The notes: generated by a model from the sequence alone, not told the origin. DNA of 64,000 bases from Streptomyces sp. QL37 (GCF_002941025.1 NZ_PTJS01000001.1:6958605-7022604), one strand, 5' to 3'; positions 1-8,566 are shown, counted from the stretch's first letter. Made by a program: numbers and translations.

Positions 1-114
1 GGAAGATGCGCACGGCTTCGTCGCACCCGCCCCCACCCGCTCTTCGCCGGCCTGGTGAAGGCCGCCGTGGAGCGCAAGGTCGCGGCGGCGCAGGGGACCG
101 GCGCCGACGCGTAA
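1..114 (+). CDS. pyrG: CTP synthase, C-terminal end only
   Basis: Only the last codons are present. The tail TRPHPLFAGLVKAAVERK followed by a short Ala-rich end and TAA is the usual C-terminus of actinobacterial CTP synthase, the glutamine-dependent enzyme that turns UTP into CTP. In this family the tail is preceded by a segment like FHPEFLSRP, but here bases 1-25 read as unrelated residues. Those bases are an exact inverted copy of bases 555-579, so the pyrG sequence is trustworthy only from about base 26. The identification also fits gene order, since pyrG normally precedes this NUDIX gene in Streptomyces. Confidence 0.8.
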   Translation, partial: GRCARLRRTRPHPLFAGLVKAAVERKVAAAQGTGADA

Positions 115-191
115 GGCGATACGGTTGACCGGGGTACGGATCCTTCACGGGATGCGTGCCCCGGTTTCTGTTTGTTCGTGGGAGGACGTAC

Positions 192-818
192 ATGGGTTTC
201 CAGGACACGCCCGAGGAGTGGCAGGTCACCGCGACGGTGACGCCCTTCACCGGTAACAAGACCAGCGTCCGCACCGACGACGTCGTGATGCCCGACGGGA
301 GCGTTCACAGCCGCGACTACCAGGTCCACCCCGGTTCGGTGGCCGTCCTCGCGCTCGACGCGGACGGCCGGGTGCTCGTCCTGCGGCAGTACCGGCACCC
401 GGTGCGCCACAAGCTGTGGGAGATCCCGGCGGGGCTGCTCGACATCCCCGGCGAGAACCCGCTGCACGCCGCGCAGCGCGAGCTCTACGAGGAGGCGCAC
501 GTCAAGGCCGAGGACTGGCGGGTACTGACCGACGTCTACACCACGCCGGGCGGCTGCGACGAAGCCGTGCGCATCTTCCTCGCCCGGGACCTCTCCGAGG
601 CCGAGGGCGAGCGCTTCGAGGTCTCCGAGGAGGAGGCCGACATGGAGCAGGCACGGGTGCCCCTAGAGGAGCTCGTACGCGGTGTGCTGGGCGGCGACCT
701 GCACAACAACTGCCTGGTCGTGGGGGTCCTGTCGCTCACCGCGGTGCTCGCGGGCGACGGCGTGGACTCGCTGCGCCCGGCCGAAGCGCCCTGGCCGGCC
801 CGCCCGTTCGAGGCCTGA
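192..818 (+). CDS. NUDIX hydrolase, ADP-ribose pyrophosphatase type
   Basis: A 208-residue protein of the ADP-ribose pyrophosphatase subgroup, which hydrolyses ADP-ribose to AMP and ribose 5-phosphate. The Nudix box spans about residues 81-104 and shows E-x7-RELYEE. The preceding RQYRHP and LWEIPAG segments are typical of this subgroup. The ATG at 192 is preferred because GGAGG lies at 181-185; a longer in-frame start at 156 has no comparable site. The gene follows pyrG after about 80 bp and may be cotranscribed with it. Substrate is inferred from family resemblance; other nucleoside diphosphate sugars are possible. Confidence 0.88.
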   Translation: MGFQDTPEEWQVTATVTPFTGNKTSVRTDDVVMPDGSVHSRDYQVHPGSVAVLALDADGRVLVLRQYRHPVRHKLWEIPAGLLDIPGENPLHAAQRELYEEAHVKAEDWRVLTDVYTTPGGCDEAVRIFLARDLSEAEGERFEVSEEEADMEQARVPLEELVRGVLGGDLHNNCLVVGVLSLTAVLAGDGVDSLRPAEAPWPARPFEA

Positions 819-1005
819 CCCGGACCGGCCGGTCCGCCCTCCCGAGGGGCGGACCGATGCCGGGCCGATCGTACGAAACGCTGATCCGATCGAGGGACCC
901 GTCCGCCGCGCTCGGCCGTGATCGCCCGCACCACTGAACTACGCTCGAAAGGCCCCGTCCGGACTTCCGGCGGGCAACCGCGTGCAGCGAAGTGGAGCGT
1001 GGCCC

Positions 1006-3078
1006 GTGACCGATCAGGCGGTGGACACCAACGGCCCGGCCGGAGTGGCGGGGACGGCGGGAACCAGAGAGCCGCCGGAAGTGACCCCGTCTCAGTTCTT
1101 CGGCCGCGCACGCGAGTTGAAAGCCCTTCAGGAGGACATCGAGCGGGCGGGCCTGGACACCCTGGCGGGACGTAAAGCCGCCCGCGCGCGGGTCCTCCTG
1201 ATCGCGGGACGGCCCGGATCCGGACGCACCGCACTGGCCGCCGAGCTCGCCCGCCGGCTGGCGGAACCCGGTGACTACCCCGACGGCGTGTTCCGGGTCC
1301 CGCTCACCGAACCCGGGGGCGAGCGGGTTCCCACGGAGCGCACCGCACGCGCACTCCTGGACCTGCTGGCCGTCAGCGCCCCGCCCGGAGCGGACGAAGA
1401 CGAGCTCTCCGAGATGGTCCGCGAGGCGTTCGCCGTACGCCGCGCCCTGATCCTCCTCGACGACGCCGTCGACGCCGAACAGGTCGAGCCGCTGCTGCCG
1501 GACAACCCCGACTGCCTGGTCGTCGCCACCGCGACCGGCCCCCTCACCGGCATCCCGGACGTCCGCCCCTGCACCATCGGCGGGCTGGACGCGGGTTCCG
1601 CGGTGCAGCTGCTCGCCCGCGCCATCGGCCAGGTCCGCATCACGGTCGACCCGCGGACCGCCGAGACGCTCGCGGAGGAGTGCGGCGGGCAGCCCGCCGC
1701 ACTGACCCTGGTCGCGGGCTGGCTCGCGGCCCGGCCCGGCGCCTCGGTCGCCGATGTCGCCAGGCAGCTGCGCGACCAGCAGGACGGTCCCGAACAGCCC
1801 GTCGGCGGCCGGCCGCTGGCCCGGGCCTTCCGGCTGGTCCACGAGTCGCTGCCACCGGCCGCCGCCCGGATACTGCGGCTGCTCGCCCTCGCCCCCGCCG
1901 GGCTGGCCGACGCCCACACCGCCTCCGCCCTGGCCGGGTGCTCCGTCTCGGCCGCACAGACGACTCTGGACGACTTCGTCAGGTTCGGGCTGCTCGGGTC
2001 GAACGGCGCCGAGCAGCCGCAGTACGAGATGCCCGGATGCCTCGCCCCGCTGGTCCGCGCCGTGCTGGAGGAGCGGGAGCGGCCCGCGGAGATCCAGCTC
2101 GCCCGGGCCAGGATGCTGGAGCGGACCGTGCGCCGGCTCCAGGCCTGCCGCGCGGTCACCGACCCCGAGGACTCCCCGGCCCGCCGCCGGCTCGCCGGGC
2201 TGCCGCGCTCACTGCGCTTCCCCGGTCCGGAGAACGCCGCCGAGTGGCTGCGGATCCGCGAGCCGGCACTGCTGGCCTCCGCGCGTGCCGCCGTGCGCGA
2301 CGGCGACCTGGACACGCTGGCCCGCCGGCTGGTGGCCGCCCTGGTCCGCGCCCTCGCCGTGCACAGGGGCACCGAGGACGCCGCACCCGTGCTCTACGGG
2401 CTGCACGGGCTGGTCCTCGATGTGGCGGAGCGCCGGCACCTGCCCCGGGAGAAGGCCGCCGCCCTGCTCAACCTCGCCGATCTGGACGCCAGGACCGGGC
2501 GTACGCGGGAGGCGCTGGCCCGCTACCGGGCGGCACTGGACGCCGGACGCGCGGCGAACGACCTGTACGCGACGGGCAGGGCGATGGAATCCGCAGGCGG
2601 CGCGTACGCCGAGCTCGGGGACTTCAACCGGGCCTCCGACTGGTACGGCCGGGCCCTGGCGCAGCGGCTCACACAGGGGGAGCGGGCCGACGCGGCACGG
2701 CTGTACGGCCGGCTCGGAGCGGTCCACACGTACGCCGGCCGTTACGGCGAGGCGCTGCGCGACTGGCGCGCCGCGGCGGCCGGCCACCGCAGGCTCGGGG
2801 ACCTCCCGGCCCAGGCGCGTGCGCTCAGCGAGGCCGCTCGGGTGCAGGAGTACGCGGGCAGGCCCCAGGAGTCGCTGCACACCTGCCGGGAGGCGGTCGA
2901 CCTGGCACGCAGGGCGGGCGACGCGCGTCTCCAGGCCGCGCTGGAGCTCAGGCTGGCGGACACCCTGGACCGGCTGGGGGACCCGGCGGCGGCCAGGCTG
3001 CACCGGTCGACGGCCGACAGATTGCTTGGCGACGAGGGCTCTGCCTACGAAATCCGTAGTGCTGCGAACAAAACTTAA
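1006..3078 (+). CDS. NB-ARC/AAA-like ATPase with C-terminal TPR repeats
   Basis: A 690-residue STAND-type protein. A Walker A motif, AGRPGSGRT, lies near residues 67-75 with Arg in place of the usual Lys, and a Walker B-like stretch (ALILLDDA) is near 147-154. The middle holds a helical region (LARAFRLVHESLPPAAARIL) like the winged-helix arm of NB-ARC regulators. From about residue 480 there are repeated TPR-like helices (ALARYRAALDAG, ASDWYGRALAQ, ALRDWRAAAAG). GTG 1006 is chosen because GGAG sits at 994-997; GTG at 982 is also in frame. Such proteins usually act as signalling or regulatory switches, but no DNA-binding domain is visible here and the ligand is unknown. Confidence 0.75.
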   Translation: MTDQAVDTNGPAGVAGTAGTREPPEVTPSQFFGRARELKALQEDIERAGLDTLAGRKAARARVLLIAGRPGSGRTALAAELARRLAEPGDYPDGVFRVPLTEPGGERVPTERTARALLDLLAVSAPPGADEDELSEMVREAFAVRRALILLDDAVDAEQVEPLLPDNPDCLVVATATGPLTGIPDVRPCTIGGLDAGSAVQLLARAIGQVRITVDPRTAETLAEECGGQPAALTLVAGWLAARPGASVADVARQLRDQQDGPEQPVGGRPLARAFRLVHESLPPAAARILRLLALAPAGLADAHTASALAGCSVSAAQTTLDDFVRFGLLGSNGAEQPQYEMPGCLAPLVRAVLEERERPAEIQLARARMLERTVRRLQACRAVTDPEDSPARRRLAGLPRSLRFPGPENAAEWLRIREPALLASARAAVRDGDLDTLARRLVAALVRALAVHRGTEDAAPVLYGLHGLVLDVAERRHLPREKAAALLNLADLDARTGRTREALARYRAALDAGRAANDLYATGRAMESAGGAYAELGDFNRASDWYGRALAQRLTQGERADAARLYGRLGAVHTYAGRYGEALRDWRAAAAGHRRLGDLPAQARALSEAARVQEYAGRPQESLHTCREAVDLARRAGDARLQAALELRLADTLDRLGDPAAARLHRSTADRLLGDEGSAYEIRSAANKT

Positions 3079-3110
3079 TGCTTTGTAAGGCTGGACAGCG
3101 GGAAGTCCTT

Positions 3111-3182
3111 CATTAATGATGGCTCTGCCGCAGATCTCTGCGGTGTCCCCCTTTATGCTTGGTTCATGCGGGTATGTCCCGC
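3111..3182 (+). promoter_or_regulatory. Candidate ald promoter/operator region with three palindromes
   Basis: Three short dyads lie in the 134 bp before ald: CATTAATG at 3111-3118, CCGCAG-atct-CTGCGG at 3128-3143, and GCGGG-tatgt-CCCGC at 3168-3182. TATGCT at about 3154 could serve as a -10 element. Alanine dehydrogenase genes are commonly controlled by Lrp/AldR-type regulators that bind dyads, but nothing here identifies the protein involved. Confidence 0.35.
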
Positions 3183-3212
3183 TATGCCCAGCCAGCCTCC
3201 GAGTCAAGGACC

Positions 3213-4337
3213 GTGATCGACGTGAAGGTCGGCATCCCCCGCGAAGTCAAGAACAACGAGTTCCGGGTGGCGATCACCCCTGCCGGAGTGCATGAGCTCG
3301 TACGCCACGGCCACCAGGTCCTCGTCGAGCAGCACGCAGGCGAGGGGTCGTCCATCCCGGACGAGGAGTACGTCGCCGCCGGTGCGCGGATCCTGCCCAC
3401 CGCCGACGAGGTCTGGGCCGCCGCCGACCTGCTGCTCAAGGTGAAGGAGCCGGTCGCCGAGGAGTACCACCGCCTCCGCAAGGGCCAGACGCTCTTCACG
3501 TACCTGCACCTCGCCGCCTCCCGCGCGTGCACGGACGCCCTGCTGGAGTCGGGCACGACCGCCATCGCCTACGAGACCGTCGAGACCGCGAACCGCGCGC
3601 TGCCGCTGCTCGCCCCGATGTCCGAGGTCGCCGGCCGGCTCGCCCCGCAGGTCGGCGCGTACCACCTGATGCGCTCGGTCGGCGGGCGCGGTGTGCTCCC
3701 CGGCGGGGTCCCCGGCACGGGGTCGGCCAGGGCGGTCGTCATCGGCGGCGGGGTCTCCGGCTGGAACGCCACGCAGATCGCCGTCGGGCTCGGCTTCCAC
3801 GTCACGCTGCTCGACAAGGACATCAACAAGCTGCGCGAGGCGGACAAGATCTTCGGTACGAAGGTGCGGACGGTCGTCTCCAACGCCCTGGAGCTCGAGA
3901 AGGCCGTCGTCGAGGCCGACCTCGTGGTGGGCGCCGTCCTGATCCCGGGCGCGAAGGCACCGAAGCTGGTCACCAACGAGCTGGTCGCCAAGATGAAGCC
4001 CGGAAGTGTTCTTGTCGACATCGCGATCGACCAGGGAGGCTGCTTCGAGGACTCGCATCCGACGACGCACGCCGAGCCGACCTTCATGGTCCACAACTCG
4101 GTCTTCTACTGCGTCGCGAACATGCCGGGCGCCGTCCCGAACACCTCCACCTACGCACTCACGAACGCCACGCTGCCCTACATCCTGGAGCTCGCGAACC
4201 GGGGCTGGGCCGATGCCCTGCGCCGTGACGCCGCACTGGCCAAGGGTCTCAACACCCATGACGGCCAGGTGGTTTACCGCGAGGTGGCCGAGGCGCACGG
4301 CCTCGACCACGTCGAACTGAGCGCGCTTCTCGGCTGA
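3213..4337 (+). CDS. ald: Alanine dehydrogenase
   Basis: NAD-dependent alanine dehydrogenase, 374 residues, interconverting L-alanine with pyruvate and ammonia. The start ([18 protein letters not shown]) is diagnostic. Residues KVKEP and HLAAS carry the catalytic Lys and His of the family, and GGGVSGWNA is the dinucleotide-binding loop. GTG at 3213 is chosen with AAGGA just upstream; GTG 3222 would remove only three residues, and the longest reading frame begins at 3159 without a ribosome site. It is monocistronic: a strong hairpin terminator follows directly. Length and motifs are all normal. Confidence 0.96.
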   Translation: MIDVKVGIPREVKNNEFRVAITPAGVHELVRHGHQVLVEQHAGEGSSIPDEEYVAAGARILPTADEVWAAADLLLKVKEPVAEEYHRLRKGQTLFTYLHLAASRACTDALLESGTTAIAYETVETANRALPLLAPMSEVAGRLAPQVGAYHLMRSVGGRGVLPGGVPGTGSARAVVIGGGVSGWNATQIAVGLGFHVTLLDKDINKLREADKIFGTKVRTVVSNALELEKAVVEADLVVGAVLIPGAKAPKLVTNELVAKMKPGSVLVDIAIDQGGCFEDSHPTTHAEPTFMVHNSVFYCVANMPGAVPNTSTYALTNATLPYILELANRGWADALRRDAALAKGLNTHDGQVVYREVAEAHGLDHVELSALLG

Positions 4338-4360
4338 GCGGTCAACCCTCCCCGTCAACC

Positions 4361-4409
4361 TCATGCGTCCGGCCGGACCTTGCCCAGCAAGGTCCGGCCG
4401 GACGCATGA
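4361..4409 (+). terminator. Strong hairpin terminator after ald
   Basis: A perfect 22-bp stem (4361-4382 with 4388-4409) closes a 5-base loop, cccag. There is no T-run, as is common for Streptomyces terminators. Confidence 0.85.
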
Positions 4410-4548
4410 GAGGGTCCGGATCAACTCGCCTGAGACGTAACCCTCTACCCGTTTTGCACCCCCGCGAAAGGTGCGCCCCGGGCGCTCCGCGCTCTTGACA
4501 GCGGGGTGTTCGATTGCCGACACATGGGGCCGGGTCCGGCGGATTGTG

Positions 4549-4578
4549 TTGCTGCGAACCGGTGACACGCCATAGAGT
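4549..4578 (+). promoter_or_regulatory. Possible promoter of the parA-like operon
   Basis: TTGCTG at 4549-4554 and TAGAGT at 4573-4578 are separated by 18 bp, resembling the Streptomyces vegetative consensus. The rest of the 316-bp gap between ald and the ParA-like gene (4338-4653) holds the ald terminator and no reading frame I would call. TTGACA at 4494-4499 has no convincing -10 partner. Confidence 0.35.
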
Positions 4579-4653
4579 CGCCAATCGTCGGCATGGTGCC
4601 ACGCTGACCTATCGATAAGTTTCCTGGTCACATCCAAGGAGGTAAGACGACTT

Positions 4654-5814
4654 GTGAATGAGTCGACAATTACTCCCGGGGGTGGTCAACCAGGGATGCC
4701 TGCACGGGGTCTGAGCCCGATCGGGCTCGAAGCTGTCGGCTCCGTCGCTGTCCGCACCTTCGCCACCCACCAGCACATGACGACAGCCCCCCAGATGATG
4801 GACGGCCTACACGTGAACGCCATGGCCGGCAACGAAAGTGGCCGAGAGACCTCCCACTTCGCCGACTTCGCCGAGGTGCCCGAGGGGCACTTCTACGACC
4901 CCGATGCCGAATACGAGCCCGATCCGGAGTACGCGGCCACCCTCGCGCCCGACGCCGCCCGCCAGCGCCGCGAGCGGATCGGCCCCACCGGCCGGCCGCT
5001 GCCGTACTTCCCGATTCCAGGTCCCCTGACGGACCACGGCCCCGCGAAGATCATCGCGATGTGCAACCAGAAGGGCGGCGTCGGCAAGACCACGTCGACC
5101 ATCAACCTGGGTGCCGCGCTCGCGGAGTACGGCCGCCGTGTCCTGCTCGTCGACTTCGACCCGCAGGGAGCCCTGTCCGTCGGCCTCGGGGTCAACCCGA
5201 TGGAGCTCGACCTCACCGTCTACAACCTGCTCATGGAGCGGGGCATGGCGGCCGACGACGTGCTGCTGAAGACGGCCGTGCCCAACATGGACCTGCTCCC
5301 CAGCAACATCGACCTCTCGGCCGCCGAGGTGCAGCTGGTGAGCGAGGTGGCCCGGGAGTCGACGCTGCAGCGCGCCCTCAAGCCGCTGATGGCCGACTAC
5401 GACTACATCGTGATCGACTGCCAGCCCTCGCTCGGCCTGCTCACCGTGAACGCCCTGACGGCGGCTCACAAGGTGATAGTCCCGCTCGAGTGCGAGTTCT
5501 TCGCGCTGCGCGGTGTGGCGCTGCTCACCGAGACCATCGAGAAGGTCCAGGAGAGGCTCAACCCCGAGCTCGAACTGGACGGCATCCTGGCCACGATGTA
5601 CGACTCCCGCACGGTGCACAGCCGTGAGGTGCTCGCGCGCGTCGTCGAGGCCTTCGACGACCACGTCTACCACACCGTCATCGGACGTACGGTGCGCTTC
5701 CCGGAGACCACGGTCGCCGGTGAGCCCATCACGACGTACGCGTCGAACTCGGTCGGTGCCGCCGCCTATCGTCAGCTCGCCAGGGAGGTGCTCGCCCGGT
5801 GTCACGCCGAGTGA
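4654..5814 (+). CDS. ParA/MinD-family chromosome-partitioning ATPase (orphan ParA)
   Basis: A 386-residue ParA-family ATPase. After about 125 acidic and Pro-rich residues the core opens with the deviant Walker A KGGVGKTT (residues 140-147), followed by VDFDPQGALS and VIDCQPSLGLLTVNAL, the switch and Walker B regions. The GTG at 4654 follows AAGGAGG at 4636-4642. It is not the ori-proximal parA, since no ParB gene or parS site follows. The next gene overlaps it by 16 bases, and scpA and scpB lie downstream, so a role in chromosome organisation or segregation is the sensible inference. The long N-terminal extension is common in the Streptomyces copy at this locus. Confidence 0.9.
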   Translation: MNESTITPGGGQPGMPARGLSPIGLEAVGSVAVRTFATHQHMTTAPQMMDGLHVNAMAGNESGRETSHFADFAEVPEGHFYDPDAEYEPDPEYAATLAPDAARQRRERIGPTGRPLPYFPIPGPLTDHGPAKIIAMCNQKGGVGKTTSTINLGAALAEYGRRVLLVDFDPQGALSVGLGVNPMELDLTVYNLLMERGMAADDVLLKTAVPNMDLLPSNIDLSAAEVQLVSEVARESTLQRALKPLMADYDYIVIDCQPSLGLLTVNALTAAHKVIVPLECEFFALRGVALLTETIEKVQERLNPELELDGILATMYDSRTVHSREVLARVVEAFDDHVYHTVIGRTVRFPETTVAGEPITTYASNSVGAAAYRQLAREVLARCHAE

Positions 5815-6407
5815 GTCTGCCGGGGGCCGACGAGTTGTTCCGTACCACCGGGGGCATGGGTCTCCAGGGCTCGTCCCCCGCCGAGCGGCGACGCAAGGCG
5901 AACGGCGAGGCGCGGGTTCCCGCACCGGCCGGAGGAAGCGATCCGGCGCCGTCGGACACCGGCCAGGACGGCACTCCGGGCAGCGGCGACACGCCCGCCG
6001 GGGCCTCCCGGGAGGAGCACTCCGCGGCGGACGCCGACGGCGGAGGCTCCCGCAGCCGGGCAGACGGGGACGACCGGGGCCAGGCCGCCCCGCCCCGGGC
6101 CCGTACCGCGCCCGTTCAGGAGCAGACAGGGACGTCCGCCACCGTCCAGCCGCAACGCGGACGCGGGGGCGGGCGGGGAGCCAACCGGCGGCCCAGTGGC
6201 CGTGAGCGCCACGACGAGAAGATCACCGTCTACGTGTCGGCCGAGGAACTGATGGACCTCGAACACGCGCGCCTCGTGCTGCGCGGCGAACACGGGCTGG
6301 CCGTCGACCGCGGGCGCATCGTCCGGGAAGCGGTCGCGGTGGTGCTGGCCGACCTGGAGTCGCGCGGCGACGCGAGCATCCTCGTACGGAGGCTGCGGGG
6401 CCGCTGA
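5799..6407 (+). CDS. Conserved ParA-coupled protein, ribbon-helix-helix-like C-terminus
   Basis: A 202-residue protein translated from a GTG that lies inside the end of the ParA-like gene. The N-terminus (VSLPGADELFRTTGG) is conserved in Streptomyces as I recall it. Residues about 25-130 are disordered and rich in Gly, Ala, Pro and Asp. The last 70 residues contain EKITVYVSAEELMDLEHARL and a Val/Ile-rich helical end, a beta-strand plus two-helix layout like ribbon-helix-helix DNA-binding proteins. I infer a ParB-like partner for the upstream ATPase; this is not shown. The coding region from 6148 onward is duplicated in inverted orientation downstream, but this copy is intact. Confidence 0.75.
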   Translation: MSRRVSLPGADELFRTTGGMGLQGSSPAERRRKANGEARVPAPAGGSDPAPSDTGQDGTPGSGDTPAGASREEHSAADADGGGSRSRADGDDRGQAAPPRARTAPVQEQTGTSATVQPQRGRGGGRGANRRPSGRERHDEKITVYVSAEELMDLEHARLVLRGEHGLAVDRGRIVREAVAVVLADLESRGDASILVRRLRGR

Positions 6408-6749
6408 GCGGTGCGGCGCCGGTAGCCTGCCGGGGGAGGGCCGCCGTACGGACGGCCCCGCCCCCGGCAGGCTACCGGCGCCGCACCGCTCAGCGGCCCC
6501 GCAGCCTCCGTACGAGGATGCTCGCGTCGCCGCGCGACTCCAGGTCGGCCAGCACCACCGCGACCGCTTCCCGGACGATGCGCCCGCGGTCGACGGCCAG
6601 CCCGTGTTCGCCGCGCAGCACGAGGCGCGCGTGTTCGAGGTCCATCAGTTCCTCGGCCGACACGTAGACGGTGATCTTCTCGTCGTGGCGCTCACGGCCA
6701 CTGGGCCGCCGGTTGGCTCCCCGCCCGCCCCCGCGTCCGCGTTGCGGCT
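6148..6749. repeat. Large perfect inverted repeat, 289-bp arms
   Basis: Bases 6148-6436 and 6461-6749 are reverse complements of one another in register (paired positions sum to 12897), around an imperfect 24-bp centre. The left arm carries the 3' half of the RHH-like gene and its downstream hairpin; the right arm is its mirror copy and encodes nothing new. The right arm ends at 6749 inside a TGCGGCT stretch that also begins the direct repeat starting at 6743. A palindrome of this size is rarely stable in a bacterium, so an assembly or amplification fold-back is likely. Confidence 0.93.
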
Positions 6750-7035
6750 CCGTACGCGGCCCCGGAGGCTCCTCCCGGGCCGGTGGTGGCCGTGGAGGCG
6801 CCGACGGCCCCGCCGGCCGCTGACGGGCCCGTGGAGGGCCCTCCGGGGCCGCGTACGGAGCCGCAGGCGCCTCCGCGGGCCGTGTCCCCGGCCCTCGGCC
6901 GAGGGCCGGGGACACGGCCCGCGGAGGCGCCTGCGGCTCCGTACGCGGCCCCGGAGGCTCCTCCCGGGCCGGTGGTGGCCGTGGAGGCGCCGACGGCCCC
7001 GCCGGCCGCTGACGGGCCCGTGGAGGGCCCTCCGG
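6743..7035. repeat. 104-bp direct repeat, two copies
   Basis: Bases 6743-6846 and 6932-7035 are identical over 104 bp and offset by 189 bp, exactly 63 codons, so both are read in the same frame within the scpA ORF (VVAVEAPTAPPAADGPVEGPP appears twice). The repeat unit continues into authentic scpA after the second copy. Confidence 0.93.
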
Positions 7036-7919
7036 AGGCGGTTCCGGTGGCGCCCGTGCCCGAGGCGGCCGACGTGGCACCCGCTGCGGGTGACGCCGGC
7101 GGCGCCGGCGACGACCGGCGGTTCACCGTGCGGCTGGTCAACTTCGAGGGCCCCTTCGATCTGCTCCTCCAGCTGATCTCCAAGCACAAGCTGGATGTGA
7201 CCGAGGTCGCCCTGTCGAAGGTCACCGACGAGTTCATGGCCCACATCCGGGCCATGGGAACGGACTGGGACCTCGACCAGACCACCGAGTTCCTCGTCGT
7301 CGCCGCGACCCTGCTCGACCTGAAGGCCGCCCGGCTGCTCCCCACCGCCGAGGTGGAGGACGAGGCGGACCTGGCTCTGCTGGAGGCACGGGACCTGCTC
7401 TTCGCGCGGCTGCTGCAGTACCGCGCGTACAAGAGGATCGCGGAGATCTTCAGCGACCGGCTGGAGTCCGAGTCCCGCCGCTACCCCCGCACCGTGGGGC
7501 TCGAACCCCAGCACGCGGAGCTGCTCCCCGAGGTCGTGATCAGCATCGGGTTCGAGGGGTTCGCGCGGCTCGCGGTGAAGGCGATGCAGCCCAGACCCAA
7601 GCCGCAGGTCTACGTCGACCACATCCACGCCCCGCTGGTCAGCGTGCGCGAACAGGCGGAGATCGTGGTCGCGCGGCTGCGCGCGGAGGGCGAGATCAGC
7701 TTCCGGGAGCTCACCGAGGACGCGGAGGACACCCTCACGGTCGTCGCCCGTTTCCTGGCGCTCCTGGAGCTCTACCGGGAGAAGGCCGTCGCGCTGGACC
7801 AGGAGGAGGCGCTCGGCGACCTCCTGGTGCGCTGGGCCGGGGGCGAGGGAGCCGAACCGGTGGTCACGGACGAGTTCGACCAGGAGACGCGCGAGCCACA
7901 GGAGGACGTACAGGCATGA
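6783..7919 (+). CDS. scpA: Segregation and condensation protein A (kleisin); 5' end doubtful
   Basis: ScpA is the kleisin subunit that bridges SMC heads and binds ScpB in the bacterial condensin. The authentic part begins near base 7110 with RRFTVRLVNFEGPFDLLLQL, followed by ISKHKLDVTEVALSKV and a C-terminal winged-helix region ending near VRWAGG. Roughly 110 residues before it are Ala/Pro-rich. Streptomyces ScpA does carry such an extension, but here it is encoded by the palindrome and direct repeats at 6743-7035, so the ATG at 6783 is only the first available start in a suspect region. GTG 6882 (VSPALGRGPG) is another candidate. The 3' end overlaps scpB by ATGA. Confidence 0.85.
   Translation: MVAVEAPTAPPAADGPVEGPPGPRTEPQAPPRAVSPALGRGPGTRPAEAPAAPYAAPEAPPGPVVAVEAPTAPPAADGPVEGPPEAVPVAPVPEAADVAPAAGDAGGAGDDRRFTVRLVNFEGPFDLLLQLISKHKLDVTEVALSKVTDEFMAHIRAMGTDWDLDQTTEFLVVAATLLDLKAARLLPTAEVEDEADLALLEARDLLFARLLQYRAYKRIAEIFSDRLESESRRYPRTVGLEPQHAELLPEVVISIGFEGFARLAVKAMQPRPKPQVYVDHIHAPLVSVREQAEIVVARLRAEGEISFRELTEDAEDTLTVVARFLALLELYREKAVALDQEEALGDLLVRWAGGEGAEPVVTDEFDQETREPQEDVQA
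6840..6957. repeat. 118-bp perfect palindrome, no spacer
   Basis: Bases 6840-6898 are the exact reverse complement of 6899-6957, centred on CTCGGCCGAG. It sits between the two direct repeat copies. Left of the centre the sequence is a mirror of the right, so it cannot be the native upstream region of scpA. Confidence 0.93.
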
Positions 7920-8566
7920 GCACGGATGACGAGGGGCGCGGCGCCGCGGTCGCGGAGCTCGACCTCAAGCCCGCGCTGGAGGCGGTCCTCATGGTCGTCG
8001 ACGAGCCCGCCACCGAGGAACACCTCGCCAAGGTCCTCCAGCGGCCCCGCAGGGCCGTCGCGGACGCCCTGCGGGAGCTGGCCGACGAGTACACCGTCCA
8101 GCGCCGCGGATTCGACCTGAGGCTCGTCGCCGGGGGCTGGCGCTTCTACACCCGCCCGGAGTACGCGGAAGCGGTCGAGGGCTTCGTCCTGGACGGCCAG
8201 CACGCCCGGCTCACCCAGGCCGCGCTGGAGACGCTCGCGGTGGTCGCGTACCGTCAGCCGGTCAGCAGGTCGAGGGTCTCGGCGGTACGCGGAGTGAACT
8301 GCGACGGCGTCATGCGGACCCTGCTCCAGAGGGGTCTCGTCGGGGAGGCGGGCGCGGAACCCGAAACAGGTGCGATCCTGTACAGGACGACGAACTACTT
8401 TCTGGAGCGCATGGGCCTGCGAGGCCTGGACGAGCTCCCGGAGCTCGCGCCCTTCCTCCCGGAGGCGGACGCGATCGAGGCTGAGACGCTAGAGGGTGTG
8501 CCGTCGTTCGATCCGGACGCACCGGACACCCCGGATACTCACGCAGACGACAAGACGGATTTTTGA
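7916..8566 (+). CDS. scpB: Segregation and condensation protein B
   Basis: ScpB, 216 residues, the winged-helix dimer that binds ScpA in the SMC condensin complex. The tandem wHTH pattern is visible: LEAVLMVVDEPATEEHLAKVL in the first domain, and LTQAALETLAVVAYRQPVSR plus a following GVNCDGVMRTLLQRGLV segment in the second. The ATG overlaps the scpA stop (ATGA), so translation is coupled. Acidic residues form a short C-terminal tail, after which the pseudouridine synthase starts immediately. Length is typical for actinobacteria. Confidence 0.94.
   Translation: MSTDDEGRGAAVAELDLKPALEAVLMVVDEPATEEHLAKVLQRPRRAVADALRELADEYTVQRRGFDLRLVAGGWRFYTRPEYAEAVEGFVLDGQHARLTQAALETLAVVAYRQPVSRSRVSAVRGVNCDGVMRTLLQRGLVGEAGAEPETGAILYRTTNYFLERMGLRGLDELPELAPFLPEADAIEAETLEGVPSFDPDAPDTPDTHADDKTDF

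Noticed and set aside
736..1917. Long minus-strand frame opposite the TPR ATPase
   Set aside because: Gly/Gln/Arg-rich composition and no ribosome site; a GC-rich shadow.
6490..7080. Minus-strand reading frame of 196 codons repeating the end of the RHH-like protein
   Set aside because: It is read through the mirror arm of the inverted repeat, so it is a copy of the plus-strand gene fused to a Pro/Arg-rich shadow, not a separate gene.
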